This document shows, in pieces, positions 25,397-33,833 of a DNA stretch of 64,000 bases (position 1 is its first letter; each line of letters begins with the position of its first letter). Both the position numbers and the translations under genes were made by a program. Source of the DNA: an uncultured Burkholderiales bacterium. Its GTDB lineage: Bacteria; Pseudomonadota; Gammaproteobacteria; Burkholderiales; Burkholderiaceae_C. Under the pieces are notes generated by a model, which worked only from the letters and a program-made list of their open reading frames with translations, was not told the DNA's origin and made no database searches. The stretch is taken from the NCBI GenBank assembly GCA_943908475.1, contig CALTTG010000002.1, positions 62,001-126,000 on the forward strand. The letters are read 5' to 3'.

Positions 25397-26228
25397 CCCA
25401 CACGCCGCACACCCCTGCCAAGGTCAGCCACCCGGTCGAGGGTTCGGGCACCGGCGTGGCCACGGGCGTCAAGCCTGCCACATCGAAGGCCATCCCTGAA
25501 GCGTACAACTCATCACCGAAGTTGACCACGCCGACTTCCAGCCGATACCAGCCGGCATCGCTCACCGTCACCCGAGATTGCAGCCACCCTGTGAAGCCGC
25601 AGCCTGGTGCATCGTCGCGCCAGCACAAGCCGTTCTCATCACCCAAGGCCGACCACTGGATGGGGGTCGGGGTCTCCAGATTGCGCACCTGAAAATCGAA
25701 GTCGTCGTAGTTGACGATCACGGCATCGGGATCGAAGCCCACCTCCAAGTCACCCGGCACGATGGACTGCTTGTTGGCGTTTGTGCTCCGTGCCGTGAAC
25801 AGCCAGATCGCATTCGAGGTCGCGTTGTCGGGCACCAGCCGAGCCCAGGCGTAGTCGTCATAACCCTTGCCGTCGGTGGACACGTAGTTGAACCAGGCGC
25901 TCACCGACTCGCCCGTGGCCACGCTGAAGGAGGGCGACACCCAACGTGACCCGTTGGTGGCCGTGAAGTCCATGCCCTTGCCACCCGATTCCGTCAAAGG
26001 CAGAGGCGAAACGCCATGGGCCGTCGAGCCTGCGGTGGTGACCACGCCGTACTGCAAGTTGCCCAGCGGTGATGTGGTGATGTCGCCGTCGGCCGGCAGC
26101 GAGCCGCACTGGCCGGTGCATGTCCAGGCGTTGAGGTCGGCGGGCACGGGCACCTCGCCCGCTTGAGCCATGCCCCACATCCAAGCGCCCATCAGTCCAC
26201 AGGCCATGCGTTTTGCAGTGGTGTTCAT
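25359..26228 (-). CDS. PEP-CTERM sorted secreted protein
   Basis: 289 residues. The signal peptide ends near AQA (residue 23). The body begins LNAWTCTGQCG, which resembles the NF038132-type PEP-CTERM proteins, and looks like a beta-sandwich (WYRLEVGVVNFGD). The C-terminus is a canonical VPEPSTGW, a hydrophobic segment and an Arg-rich tail. AAGGGGGA stands just before the ATG. An exosortase outside the window would process it. Its 3' end overlaps the GNAT gene. Confidence 0.85.
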   Translation of the reverse strand: MNTTAKRMACGLMGAWMWGMAQAGEVPVPADLNAWTCTGQCGSLPADGDITTSPLGNLQYGVVTTAGSTAHGVSPLPLTESGGKGMDFTATNGSRWVSPSFSVATGESVSAWFNYVSTDGKGYDDYAWARLVPDNATSNAIWLFTARSTNANKQSIVPGDLEVGFDPDAVIVNYDDFDFQVRNLETPTPIQWSALGDENGLCWRDDAPGCGFTGWLQSRVTVSDAGWYRLEVGVVNFGDELYASGMAFDVAGLTPVATPVPEPSTGWLTLAGVCGVWVSRHRRLRTRAH

Positions 26229-26250
26229 GAGTTCCCCCTTGGTCAATAAG

Positions 26251-26265
26251 TGTGCATTGTGCACA
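26251..26265. promoter_or_regulatory. operator-like palindrome upstream of PEP-CTERM gene
   Basis: TGTGCA-TTG-TGCACA is a perfect 6-3-6 inverted repeat. It lies 22 bases before the start codon at 26228, in a short AT-rich stretch where a promoter would sit. The dyad is seen; the bound protein is unknown. Confidence 0.4.
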
Positions 26266-26391
26266 TATTTTGAGAGGGTGCCAAGTCATGGATGATGGAT
26301 GTCGGCAGGCGACGTGGTGTGGGAGGCGGAATCGGGTAACCTGCCAACCTTTGGATGCCTGACTTGGCCCTGTGAGCGGCCTTGTGTCTTC

Positions 26392-27090
26392 ATGTCTTTG
26401 AATGCCGAACAGCCTGCCCCTGTGCCCCCCAAACGAGGCAAGGGACGACCACCTCGCAATGCGGCCGAAACGGAAGCGGTTCGTCGCCAAATCTTGCAGG
26501 CCACTGCCACGGTGTTTGGCGAGCAAGGGTCACACGGCACCTCGGTGGAGCTCATCACGCAGGCCTGTGACATCTCACGCCCCAAGTTCTACCGACATTT
26601 CAAGAATGCGGATGAGGCCCTGGATCAGGTGCTGCGAGAGGCCAACGACCAACTGATCGATTTGTTGGTGACGGCCATTCGCCAGGAAGGTGGGCCCATG
26701 CAGAAGCTCGAGGCTGGCCTGTTGGCTTGGCGGGCCTGGGGCGAGCAAAGTGGCCCCGTGGTTCGTGCCATCTTTGCCGAAATGCAGGACATCCACTCAC
26801 CGGCGTACGCCCACCGCCAGCGGGTGCTGGAGACCCTGGCGCAAGAGATGGTGCAACTGGCCACCCAATTGGGTCGTCGGGCGTTTGACCCGCTTCAGGT
26901 CGAAACGTTCGTCATTGGCATCGAGTACCTGGGGTACCGCTTTCATTTCGGCCCTGAAGCGCCCACCGAAGCGCTCTGGCAGCGCACCCGTCAGTCGATG
27001 TTGAGGCTGGCCCTGGGTCTGTTGGGTGGGCCGCTCGAATGGGCCCATGCCCCTCAGTTGGCCGATGCCCTGGGCATTCGGCTCGACTGA
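26392..27090 (+). CDS. TetR-family transcriptional regulator
   Basis: 232 residues. The N-terminal HTH follows an Arg/Pro-rich arm (KRGKGRPPRN) and reads QILQATATVFGEQGSHGTSV then ITQACDISRPKFYRHFKN, the TetR signature. The C-terminal ligand domain is helical. I chose MSLNAEQ at 26392; an upstream ATG at 26299 is less likely. The TTACA-N4-TGTAA site at 27630 may be its operator. Confidence 0.88.
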   Translation: MSLNAEQPAPVPPKRGKGRPPRNAAETEAVRRQILQATATVFGEQGSHGTSVELITQACDISRPKFYRHFKNADEALDQVLREANDQLIDLLVTAIRQEGGPMQKLEAGLLAWRAWGEQSGPVVRAIFAEMQDIHSPAYAHRQRVLETLAQEMVQLATQLGRRAFDPLQVETFVIGIEYLGYRFHFGPEAPTEALWQRTRQSMLRLALGLLGGPLEWAHAPQLADALGIRLD

Positions 27091-27099
27091 GTTCGATCG

Positions 27100-27561
27100 T
27101 CATGCGGACGGTTTGAGCACAAAGGGAAAGACCAGGTGCCGAACCACAGGCACATCCACAAAGGTCATGCCCAGAATGCGGCCGTCTGGCATCCGTCGAA
27201 GTTCGTCGGTGACCCAGCACCAGGGCTTGCGTGCATCGGCGGGATAGTTCAGCACCAGCGTGTCCTGACCATCGATCCATGACGTGCGGCGTCCCAGTGT
27301 CATGGGAAAGCGCTGCTCTGGGCTCGACTGCGACCCAAAGAGGTTGACGGCGCGCCCGCCACCCAGCACCTGTTTGCCCAGCCAGCCACCAAAGCCCGTC
27401 ATGCCCATCGTGGGACCGCTGCCCAGCCGGAACCACCAGGGGCCTGCAGGCACGCCCGCGTAGAACCCATGCAGGTCGGTCGCCTGGATCGATGCGGCTT
27501 GGCGGAAGGCCTGCTTGAGCTGCGTGATGTTGAGGTGGGGCAAGTCAGTGGCGGTGTTCAT
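27100..27561 (-). CDS. conserved-looking protein of unknown function, 153 aa
   Basis: 153 residues, soluble, without a signal peptide. It is rich in Gly, Trp and Phe (AGPWWFRLGSG, GFGGWLGKQVLGG, PWCWVTDELRRMPDG), giving a lipocalin- or beta-barrel-like impression, but I recognise no family. Its start is divergent from the SDR gene and shares an operator with it, which suggests a role with the SDR/GMC genes. Translation from the earlier ATG near 28125 would run antisense to the SDR gene and is rejected. Confidence 0.65.
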   Translation of the reverse strand: MNTATDLPHLNITQLKQAFRQAASIQATDLHGFYAGVPAGPWWFRLGSGPTMGMTGFGGWLGKQVLGGGRAVNLFGSQSSPEQRFPMTLGRRTSWIDGQDTLVLNYPADARKPWCWVTDELRRMPDGRILGMTFVDVPVVRHLVFPFVLKPSA

Positions 27562-27629
27562 GTGCGGGGTCTTGTGAAGCCGAAGCCGATGTGTGCGCAA
27601 ACCAGTGGAGCCACATTTTTCATTTGGCG

Positions 27630-27643
27630 TTACATTATTGTAA
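27630..27643. promoter_or_regulatory. TTACA-N4-TGTAA operator
   Basis: TTACATTATTGTAA is a dyad with perfect five-base arms in the AT-rich gap between the divergent 153-aa gene and the SDR gene. Size and symmetry fit TetR-family operators, and a TetR gene lies 540 bases away. Confidence 0.5.
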
Positions 27644-27670
27644 TGACAAATCAACTTTGCAGAGATTGAC

Positions 27671-28531
27671 GTGACCCAATTGGCCGGTTCAGTGGTGGTG
27701 GTGACGGGCGCATCCGAGGGCATTGGCCGGGCCATTGCCGTCGAAATGGCCCGTGAGGGCGCCGTGGTGGTGCTGATGGCCCGTTCTCGGGACAAGCTGG
27801 TGGCGGCCGTGGAGGAGATCTCGCGCAGCGGCGGGCAGGCCAGTTGGGTGTCGGTGGATTTGGGCACGCCATCGGCGGTTCGTGGTGCCATGGACGAAGT
27901 GAGGCAACGACATGGTCGGGTCGACATCCTGGTGAACAACGTCGGGGCGGGCACGTTCAAGCCTCTGCACTTGACCTCTGCCGCCGAGTGCGACCTCGCC
28001 GTGCACTTGCCGCTGACGCCGGCGGTGGTTGGCTGCCATGCGGTGCTGCCCGGCATGATCGAGCGTGGCGTTGGCCACATCGTCAACCTCACCAGTCCAG
28101 CGGGTTTCATGCCGATGCCCTTCATGGCGCCCTACACCGCGACACGCCATGCCATGGTCGCGCTGAGCCACAGCTTGCGATGTGAACTCGATGGCACAGG
28201 CGTGCAGGTGAGCTTGATTTGTCCCTCTCAGGTCGACACGACCTACTTCCAGAACAACGACGCCGACATGCGTTGGTATCCGCCCATCTCCAAGGTGTTT
28301 CCGGTGCTGACGCCTCAGCGCGTCGCGCGCGAGGTGGTGCGGGCCGTTCGCCTGGATCGAGCCCAGGCCGTGTTCCCTTGGCAGTTGCGTTGGGCCATGC
28401 GCCTGCATGGCATGGCGCCGGGCGTGTCTCAGGCCTTCATGCAGGCGTTGGGCTTGTGGCACCGCGGCCTGGGCCGAGCCCACCAGGGCGTCGACACTGC
28501 GCCCCCTGCGGTCAACCGTCCAAGGAGCTGA
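27671..28531 (+). CDS. SDR family oxidoreductase with YxxxR in place of YxxxK
   Basis: 286 residues. Short-chain dehydrogenase: the dinucleotide motif TGASEGIG (12-19), NNVG (89-92), catalytic Ser142 and Tyr155 are present. The active-site Lys expected at 159 is Arg (YTATR, codon CGC at 28145-28147). The enzyme may be weak, altered or still active, since Arg occasionally replaces Lys. GTG start. First gene of a rightward series with the Tat subunit and GMC enzyme. Confidence 0.85.
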   Translation: MTQLAGSVVVVTGASEGIGRAIAVEMAREGAVVVLMARSRDKLVAAVEEISRSGGQASWVSVDLGTPSAVRGAMDEVRQRHGRVDILVNNVGAGTFKPLHLTSAAECDLAVHLPLTPAVVGCHAVLPGMIERGVGHIVNLTSPAGFMPMPFMAPYTATRHAMVALSHSLRCELDGTGVQVSLICPSQVDTTYFQNNDADMRWYPPISKVFPVLTPQRVAREVVRAVRLDRAQAVFPWQLRWAMRLHGMAPGVSQAFMQALGLWHRGLGRAHQGVDTAPPAVNRPRS

Positions 28532-28535
28532 GGCC

Positions 28536-29054
28536 ATGGACCGCAGAACATGGTTGGGGCGAACCGCCACGGCATCGGCCGGGGTGTTGGCCGTTGGCAC
28601 GGCCGGCACACTGGGCCACATCTGGGTCATTCGGGGCACCGATGTCAAAGGGCTGACGCCTGCGGGCCAGGCGGTGCTGGCGCACATGACCCGGGGGGTT
28701 CTGGCCGCCTTTCTGGCCTCGAACCCCGCCCAGCGCGACACGATGCTGAAGCATGCCGCGGTGCGCATCGAGGCCGCCGTGGCGGCATTGCCCCACCTGG
28801 TGAAGCTTCAATTGGGCGCTTTGCTGGCGGCCATGGACAGCCCCGCCAGTCGTGCCCTCCTGGCGGGTGTGCCTCGCTCCTGGGACGCAATGAACGACAC
28901 CGAGGTGGCCGAGGCCCTCGACCGAATGCGCCTGGCCGCAGACCTGCCCACGTTGGTGGCCTACAAGGCTTTGCGCAGTCTCGTGTGCTTGACCGTGTTC
29001 TCTGACCGCGCACTTCAATCGATGACGCCCTACCCGGGGCCGCTGGACCTCTGA
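28536..29054 (+). CDS. Tat-exported small subunit beside GMC enzyme
   Basis: 172 residues. The N-terminus DRRTWLGRTATASAGVLAVG is a Tat-like signal with RR. The mature part is helical. Small Tat proteins of this size accompany membrane or periplasmic GMC dehydrogenases (gluconate 2-dehydrogenase subunit 3-like). AAGGAG lies ten bases before the ATG, four bases after the SDR gene. No cofactor motif is visible. It may carry the folded GMC subunit across the membrane. Confidence 0.65.
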   Translation: MDRRTWLGRTATASAGVLAVGTAGTLGHIWVIRGTDVKGLTPAGQAVLAHMTRGVLAAFLASNPAQRDTMLKHAAVRIEAAVAALPHLVKLQLGALLAAMDSPASRALLAGVPRSWDAMNDTEVAEALDRMRLAADLPTLVAYKALRSLVCLTVFSDRALQSMTPYPGPLDL

Positions 29055-29068
29055 CTGCCGACCACGCC

Positions 29069-30664
29069 ATGAGCAAATTGCCCGATCCCTTCCTGCAAGG
29101 CCTGTCGCGAGGGTGGCAAGTGCACGATGCACGCACACTGCCGGCCAAAACACTGACCTGCGATGTGGCGATCATTGGGTCCGGTGCAGGGGGCGGTGTG
29201 ACCGCCGAAATGTTGACGCAGGCCGGCCTGAATGTGCTCATCATCGAAGAGGGGCCGCTCAAGACCAGCACCGATTTTCGACAAAACGAGGCTGAGGCTT
29301 ACGCCACCCTTTACCAGGAAAGTGGCGCTCGCCAGTCGATGGACCGTGCCATCTCCATTTTGCAGGGGCGCTGTGTCGGCGGCTCAACGGTGGTGAACTA
29401 CACGACCAGCTTTCGGACGCCCGAGAGCACGCTGGCACATTGGCGAGACGAGTTGGGCCTGAAACAGATCACGTCGCCCGCGCTGCAAGACAGCTTCGAG
29501 CACATCGAACGGCGCCTGAACATCACGCCATGGGATGTGCCACTCAATCGCAACAATGCCTTGTTGGAGACGGGGCTGCACGCCGCAGGCCTGAAGGCGC
29601 ATCGCATCCAGCGCAATGTCAAAGGGTGCTGGAACTTGGGGTCGTGCGGCATGGGCTGCCCCACCAATGCCAAGCAGTCGATGCTGGTCACGACCCTGCC
29701 TGCTGCACTGGACGGTGGTGCCACGCTGGTGCACCACCTGCGGGCCGAACGGTTTGAGCTTGGGCAAGGGCGGGTGCAGCGACTCATCGCGCAACCGGTC
29801 GCCTTGTCGGGCGACCCCGCGGGCGCACCGCTCACCATCCAAGCCCGGCACTATGTACTGGCGGCAGGGGGCATCAACTCCCCCGCGCTTCTGATGCGCT
29901 CGGAGATGCCCGATGCCCCCGGGCTCATCGGCCGGCGCACCTTCTTGCATCCGGTGGCCTTCGCAGCAGCGCGCTTTGCCGACCGAGTGGAGGCTTGGGC
30001 GGGGGCACCTCAAACGGTGTACACCGACGATTTCATGCGCCGCTCTGCCTTGAACCCGGGCATGGGGTTCAAGATCGAGGCCATCCCAACCCACCCTGGC
30101 CTGGCCGCGATCTTGTTTGGCGGTGTGGGGCAGGCACTGATGCAACGCTTTCAGGGCTATGCCCACACGCAGGTGCTGCACGCGCTGCTTCGAGATGGTT
30201 TCGAGCCTGAATCGCAAGGTGGCCGGGTGCACCTCAACCTCGACGGCTCGCCTTTGCTTCACTACCCGCTCACCGACCACGTCAAAGCGGGTTTCAAACG
30301 GGCTTGGCTGGCCATGGCTGAGATCCAGTTGGCGGCCGGTGCGCGAGATGTCCTGCCGCTGCATGAGCAGGCCCAGCCCTGCACCCGGCTGTCTGATGCC
30401 CGAACCATGATCGAAGCGCTCAGCGACAACGCCCATCATTTCGGGGCAGGCTCTGCCCACGTCATGGGCGGCTGCCCGATGGGGACGACGCCCGACACCG
30501 GGGTGGTGGACCAGCTTGGACGGCATTGGTCACTGAGCAACCTGTCCATTCACGATGGCTCGGTCTTGCCCACCAGCGTGGGGGCCAACCCGCAACTGAC
30601 CATTTACGGCCTCGCGCATCGTTTCTCCCAAGCGCTCATCGACGATCTGCGCCGCACGGCTTGA
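29069..30664 (+). CDS. GMC family FAD-dependent oxidoreductase
   Basis: 531 residues. FAD-binding GxGxxG near residues 32-40 (VAIIGSGAGGGVTAEML), GRCVGGSTVVNYTTSF as the GMC signature region, and the C-terminal active site GSAHVMGGCPMGT with VLPTSVGANPQLT. No signal peptide of its own is seen. With the small Tat subunit before it, it may be a periplasmic alcohol or lipid dehydrogenase; the substrate is unknown. Confidence 0.88.
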   Translation: MSKLPDPFLQGLSRGWQVHDARTLPAKTLTCDVAIIGSGAGGGVTAEMLTQAGLNVLIIEEGPLKTSTDFRQNEAEAYATLYQESGARQSMDRAISILQGRCVGGSTVVNYTTSFRTPESTLAHWRDELGLKQITSPALQDSFEHIERRLNITPWDVPLNRNNALLETGLHAAGLKAHRIQRNVKGCWNLGSCGMGCPTNAKQSMLVTTLPAALDGGATLVHHLRAERFELGQGRVQRLIAQPVALSGDPAGAPLTIQARHYVLAAGGINSPALLMRSEMPDAPGLIGRRTFLHPVAFAAARFADRVEAWAGAPQTVYTDDFMRRSALNPGMGFKIEAIPTHPGLAAILFGGVGQALMQRFQGYAHTQVLHALLRDGFEPESQGGRVHLNLDGSPLLHYPLTDHVKAGFKRAWLAMAEIQLAAGARDVLPLHEQAQPCTRLSDARTMIEALSDNAHHFGAGSAHVMGGCPMGTTPDTGVVDQLGRHWSLSNLSIHDGSVLPTSVGANPQLTIYGLAHRFSQALIDDLRRTA

Positions 30665-30694
30665 TCGGCCGACGCTCGGGGCGCGGGCTGAGGC

Positions 30695-31063
30695 TCACAT
30701 CAGTTCGATGGCCACGACGGCAAAGGCTTCATTGACCTCCCACAGGTCCACGTCGGCGGTGCTCCAGCCCACCCGTTGAAGCAGCTTGCACACGGCGCCC
30801 GAGGGTGCCGTGGTGAAGTGGGCCAGTTCTTGAGCGTGGCTGCTGTGACCCACCACCCGGGCCAGCGGTGCGAGACCGAGCGCCGACGCGCTGGACGCAC
30901 GCATCAGCAGCATGGCGGCGGCGCCGTCCGAGATCGAGCTGGCATTGACCGCCGTCACGGTGCCATGGCTTTGGAACGCGTGTTTGAGCAAGGCGATCTT
31001 GTCCAGCTGGGCTCCACCCTGCCACATTTTCCGCAGCAGGCGCGTGGGCGAGCGCGAGGGCAT
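30695..31063 (-). pseudogene. thiolase remnant, truncated at both ends
   Basis: The frame encodes the middle of an acetyl-CoA acetyltransferase-type thiolase. It covers DKIALLKHAF, GTVTAVNASSISDGAAAMLLMR, TTAPSGAVCKLL and VDLWEVNEAFAVVAIEL, then stops. This is roughly residues 230-345 of a 390-residue enzyme. The N-terminal nucleophile Cys and the C-terminal His/Cys (HGGACALGHPIG region) are missing, and neither end continues nearby. It lies between the GMC gene and the 3' end of tRNA-Pro, so it is a deletion or rearrangement scar. Confidence 0.85.
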
Positions 31064-31098
31064 TTCGTGCAGCCTGACCGCACACCCCTGAAAAAACC

Positions 31099-31175
31099 TG
31101 GTCGGGGTGAGAGGATTCGAACCTCCGGCCTCTACGTCCCGAACGTAGCGCTCTACCAGGCTAAGCTACACCCCG
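31099..31175 (-). tRNA. tRNA-Pro (anticodon CGG)
   Basis: 77 bases with encoded CCA (31099-31101). The acceptor stem CGGGGTG (31175-31169) pairs with CACCCCG (31109-31103). The anticodon loop TTCGGGA gives CGG, and the T-arm contains GGTTCGAATCC. It starts 15 bases after the ispB stop on the same strand and is probably cotranscribed with ispB. A run of six T (31096-31091) follows. Confidence 0.97.
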
Positions 31176-31190
31176 CGGTGGTGCAGGCGA

Positions 31191-32174
31191 TCAAGTCGAT
31201 CGGTGCACCGAATGAATCGACAATTGTAGCAGCGATTCTTTGTAGATCGACTCCGGCAGGGCCGCCAGGTGGGTCTGCGCCAGCTCGGCCTGGGCCACGG
31301 CCGCACGTCGGGTGGCCTCCAGGGCGCCCGTGGCTTTGACCACGGCCACGATGTCGGGCATGCGCTCGACTTCGCCGTTGATGATGGCCTGGCGGATCAT
31401 GTCGCGCTGCTCGGGCGTGCCTTTGGACATGGCCTCCAGCAAGGGCAGGGTGGGCTTGCCCTCACGCAGGTCGTCCCCGATGTTTTTGCCCAGCTCGGCG
31501 GTGGTGCCTTCGTAGTCCAAGAGGTCGTCGATCAGCTGAAACGCGGTGCCGACCGCTCTCCCGTAGGCGGCGCAGGCGTCTTCCACCTCTTTCGGCGCAT
31601 CGCAGATCACGGCACCCAGCCGCGCGCTGGCCTCGAATAGTTTGGCGGTTTTGTATTCGATCACGCGCAGGTAGTCGTCCACCGAGATGTCGGGGTCGTG
31701 CATGTTCATCAACTGCAGCACTTCGCCCTCTGCGATCACGTTGGTGGCATCGGCCAGCACGTCCAGCACACGCAGCCGGTCGGTGGACACCATCATTTGA
31801 AACGCGCGCGAGTAGAGGAAGTCGCCCACCAGCACGCTGGCGGCATTGCCGAACATGGCGTTGGCGGTCTTGCGGCCACGGCGCAGGTCAGATTCGTCCA
31901 CCACGTCATCGTGCAGCAGCGTGGCGGTGTGGATGAACTCCACCACCGCAGCCATTTCATGGCGCTGCGCCGACGTCGAGCCCAGCGCGCGCGCCACCAG
32001 CAACAGCAACATGGGGCGAACGCGCTTGCCCCCCGCATTCACGATGTAGTGAGAAATCTGGTTGACCAGTGCCACCTTGGAGCTGAGGCGGCGGTGGATG
32101 ACGGCATCCACTTCGGCCATGTCAGGGGCCATCAGGGCTCGGTAGTCGACGGGAGAAGTCAGGGTGGAAGACAC
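31191..32174 (-). CDS. ispB: octaprenyl diphosphate synthase
   Basis: 327 residues. Trans-prenyltransferase making the ubiquinone side chain. The first Asp-rich motif is LLHDDVVDESDLRRG and the second is in QLIDDLLDYEG; GGKRVRPM binds the diphosphate. GTG start. A good TATAAT (32217-32212) precedes it. Divergent from ubiH, another ubiquinone gene, and followed by tRNA-Pro. Confidence 0.95.
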   Translation of the reverse strand: MSSTLTSPVDYRALMAPDMAEVDAVIHRRLSSKVALVNQISHYIVNAGGKRVRPMLLLLVARALGSTSAQRHEMAAVVEFIHTATLLHDDVVDESDLRRGRKTANAMFGNAASVLVGDFLYSRAFQMMVSTDRLRVLDVLADATNVIAEGEVLQLMNMHDPDISVDDYLRVIEYKTAKLFEASARLGAVICDAPKEVEDACAAYGRAVGTAFQLIDDLLDYEGTTAELGKNIGDDLREGKPTLPLLEAMSKGTPEQRDMIRQAIINGEVERMPDIVAVVKATGALEATRRAAVAQAELAQTHLAALPESIYKESLLQLSIHSVHRST

Positions 32175-32211
32175 GCGTGGGTCCAGGCTGTGGCCGTAGG
32201 CAATGTGGGGG

Positions 32212-32217
32212 ATTATA
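32212..32217 (-). promoter_or_regulatory. -10 box for ispB
   Basis: Perfect TATAAT on the minus strand, 37 bases before the GTG of ispB. It predicts a leader of about 30 bases. No good -35 is seen at 16-18 bases upstream. Confidence 0.45.
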
Positions 32218-32305
32218 GAAAGAGCCCATCCCGACTTGAGGTAACCCCCGGCATTGACCCAGGCGACAATGCGGCTGAGCCCATTTCATGCGCCAGACAC
32301 ACACC

Positions 32306-33613
32306 ATGTCCCAGCCCCACTCCTCCACGTCTCTTCCTGGCACATCACGCCTTCGCATGGCCGTGGTGGGCGCCGGGCCCGCCGGATTGGCCTTGGCCTT
32401 GCAGGCCGCCGCGAGCCTGCCCGAAGTGGACGTCACGGTGTTTGACGCCCGTCCCGCCGACAAGGACGTGTCTGGCGACCCGCGCACCTTGGCCTTGTCG
32501 CAAGGCAGTGTGCAGTTCCTGCAGCGCCTGGGGGTGTGGTCGGACATCGAGCTCACCGGGCGCGTCGCCGCCATCCGCGAGGTGCACGTGTCTCAGCAAC
32601 AGCCCACCCTGCTGTGGCCGGGTTCGCAGCAACCCGAGGTCAGCATTGCCGCCCGCGACCAGCACGTCCCGCAATTGGGCTCGGTGTTGAGCTACGGCAC
32701 GCTGGTGGCCCCGCTGCAGCGGGCCTTCGAGGCGGCCCAAGCGGCCCAGCCTCAGCGCTTGCACTTGCGGTTTGGCACGCCCGTGCGCGGTCTCAAGCGC
32801 GTGCAGGGAGGGGTGGAAATCGATGCAGACATTGCCGACACCTTTGACCTGGCGGTGGTGGCCGAGGGCGGGGTGTTTGCCGACCAACCGGCCCTGAGCT
32901 GGCCGCAAGGCGTGAGCCGAGACTATGAGCAGACCGCCTGGGTCGGACAGGTTCGCTTGGATGACGGCCCTGACGGCGTGGCCTACGAGCGTTTCACCCC
33001 CGCCGGCCCGGCGGCCCTGTTGCCGCTGCCGCCGGGTGCCGTGTCACCGGGCGGTGCGGTGGGGCGTCGTGCGGCACTGGTCTGGTGTGTGCAGCGAGGG
33101 GATGACCCCGTGCAGGCCTTGAACGAGGCCCAGCGCCTGACCCTGCTGAACACCATCTTCCCGCCACGGGTGGGCACCTTGTTGGAGCTCTCGGCGCTCA
33201 AGGCTTTTCCCCTGGGCCTCAATGCCCACACCCGCTTGGTGGACGACGACGTGGTCGCGCGCATTGGCAATGCGGCGCAGACCCTGCACCCGGTCGCGGG
33301 CCAGGGCCTGAATCTCGGCCTGAGGGATGTGCATGAACTGCTGGCGGCGCTGCGCCCGGTGTCGGTGGCGGTCGCGGCTGGCATGTCGCCCGACGACAAA
33401 GCCCTGCGTGTGAAGCGGGCGCTCGCTCAATTCGAACGCCGGCGTCAGCCCGACCGGCTCGCCTTGATCGCGGGCACCGACTTCCTGGCCCGCAGTTTCA
33501 CCTGGACACCGCCCGTGCTTGCCACCTTGCGTGGCCTGGGCTTGGGAATGCTGCAGCAGGTCTCACCGGCGCGGCAATGGCTCGCGCAGATGATGATGTT
33601 CGGTCATCGCTGA
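32306..33613 (+). CDS. ubiH: 2-octaprenyl-6-methoxyphenol hydroxylase-type FAD monooxygenase
   Basis: 435 residues. FAD-dependent ring hydroxylase of ubiquinone synthesis. GxGxxG motif VVGAGPAGLALAL; SGDPRTLALSQGS; and the C-terminal FAD motif RIGNAAQTLHPVAGQGLNLGLRDV, which is very close to E. coli UbiH. An ATG at 32288 is also possible. Distinguishing UbiH from UbiF or UbiI needs phylogeny. Confidence 0.88.
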   Translation: MSQPHSSTSLPGTSRLRMAVVGAGPAGLALALQAAASLPEVDVTVFDARPADKDVSGDPRTLALSQGSVQFLQRLGVWSDIELTGRVAAIREVHVSQQQPTLLWPGSQQPEVSIAARDQHVPQLGSVLSYGTLVAPLQRAFEAAQAAQPQRLHLRFGTPVRGLKRVQGGVEIDADIADTFDLAVVAEGGVFADQPALSWPQGVSRDYEQTAWVGQVRLDDGPDGVAYERFTPAGPAALLPLPPGAVSPGGAVGRRAALVWCVQRGDDPVQALNEAQRLTLLNTIFPPRVGTLLELSALKAFPLGLNAHTRLVDDDVVARIGNAAQTLHPVAGQGLNLGLRDVHELLAALRPVSVAVAAGMSPDDKALRVKRALAQFERRRQPDRLALIAGTDFLARSFTWTPPVLATLRGLGLGMLQQVSPARQWLAQMMMFGHR

Positions 33614-33735
33614 GCGTAGCTCAGGGTCACGGTCTGGGAGGTTTCCAGCGTGCTGCCATCCAGGTGAGCCTGGACGCCGTAGAGGGCCCAGGCCGTCATG
33701 GCGGCGAACAACGAGTTCTGCAGCAGCTTGCGCAT
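33604..33735 (-). CDS. 43-aa peptide with signal-like N-terminus
   Basis: A short frame with GGAG eight bases before its ATG. It begins MRKLLQNSLFAAMTAWALYG and ends ETSQTVTLSYAQR. The first 23 residues look like a signal peptide ending in VQA, leaving a mature peptide of about 20 residues. It overlaps the end of ubiH by ten bases on the other strand. No family recognised. The ribosome-binding site and signal pattern argue for a real gene, but the size makes this uncertain. Confidence 0.5.
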   Translation of the reverse strand: MRKLLQNSLFAAMTAWALYGVQAHLDGSTLETSQTVTLSYAQR

Positions 33736-33833
33736 GGGGATCTCCGTGTATTGAGGTCTTGATCCTATGCAAGTCTTCGGCCAATCGACGCATGGAAAAC
33801 CTGCGTCAAGTGACGTCTATTTGCCACTCTGTC

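Noticed and set aside
27100..28125. 341-aa version of the unknown protein starting at 28125
   Set aside because: Its first 190 residues run antisense to the SDR gene; the natural start is the ATG at 27561.
31099..31175. a full integrated element at the tRNA-Pro gene
   Set aside because: No integrase gene and no second copy of the tRNA 3' end were seen; only a thiolase scar supports past rearrangement.
33563..33793. 76-aa frame on the minus strand near the ubiH end
   Set aside because: It is an Arg/His-rich shadow. The 43-aa frame in another phase has the ribosome-binding site and the signal-like start.
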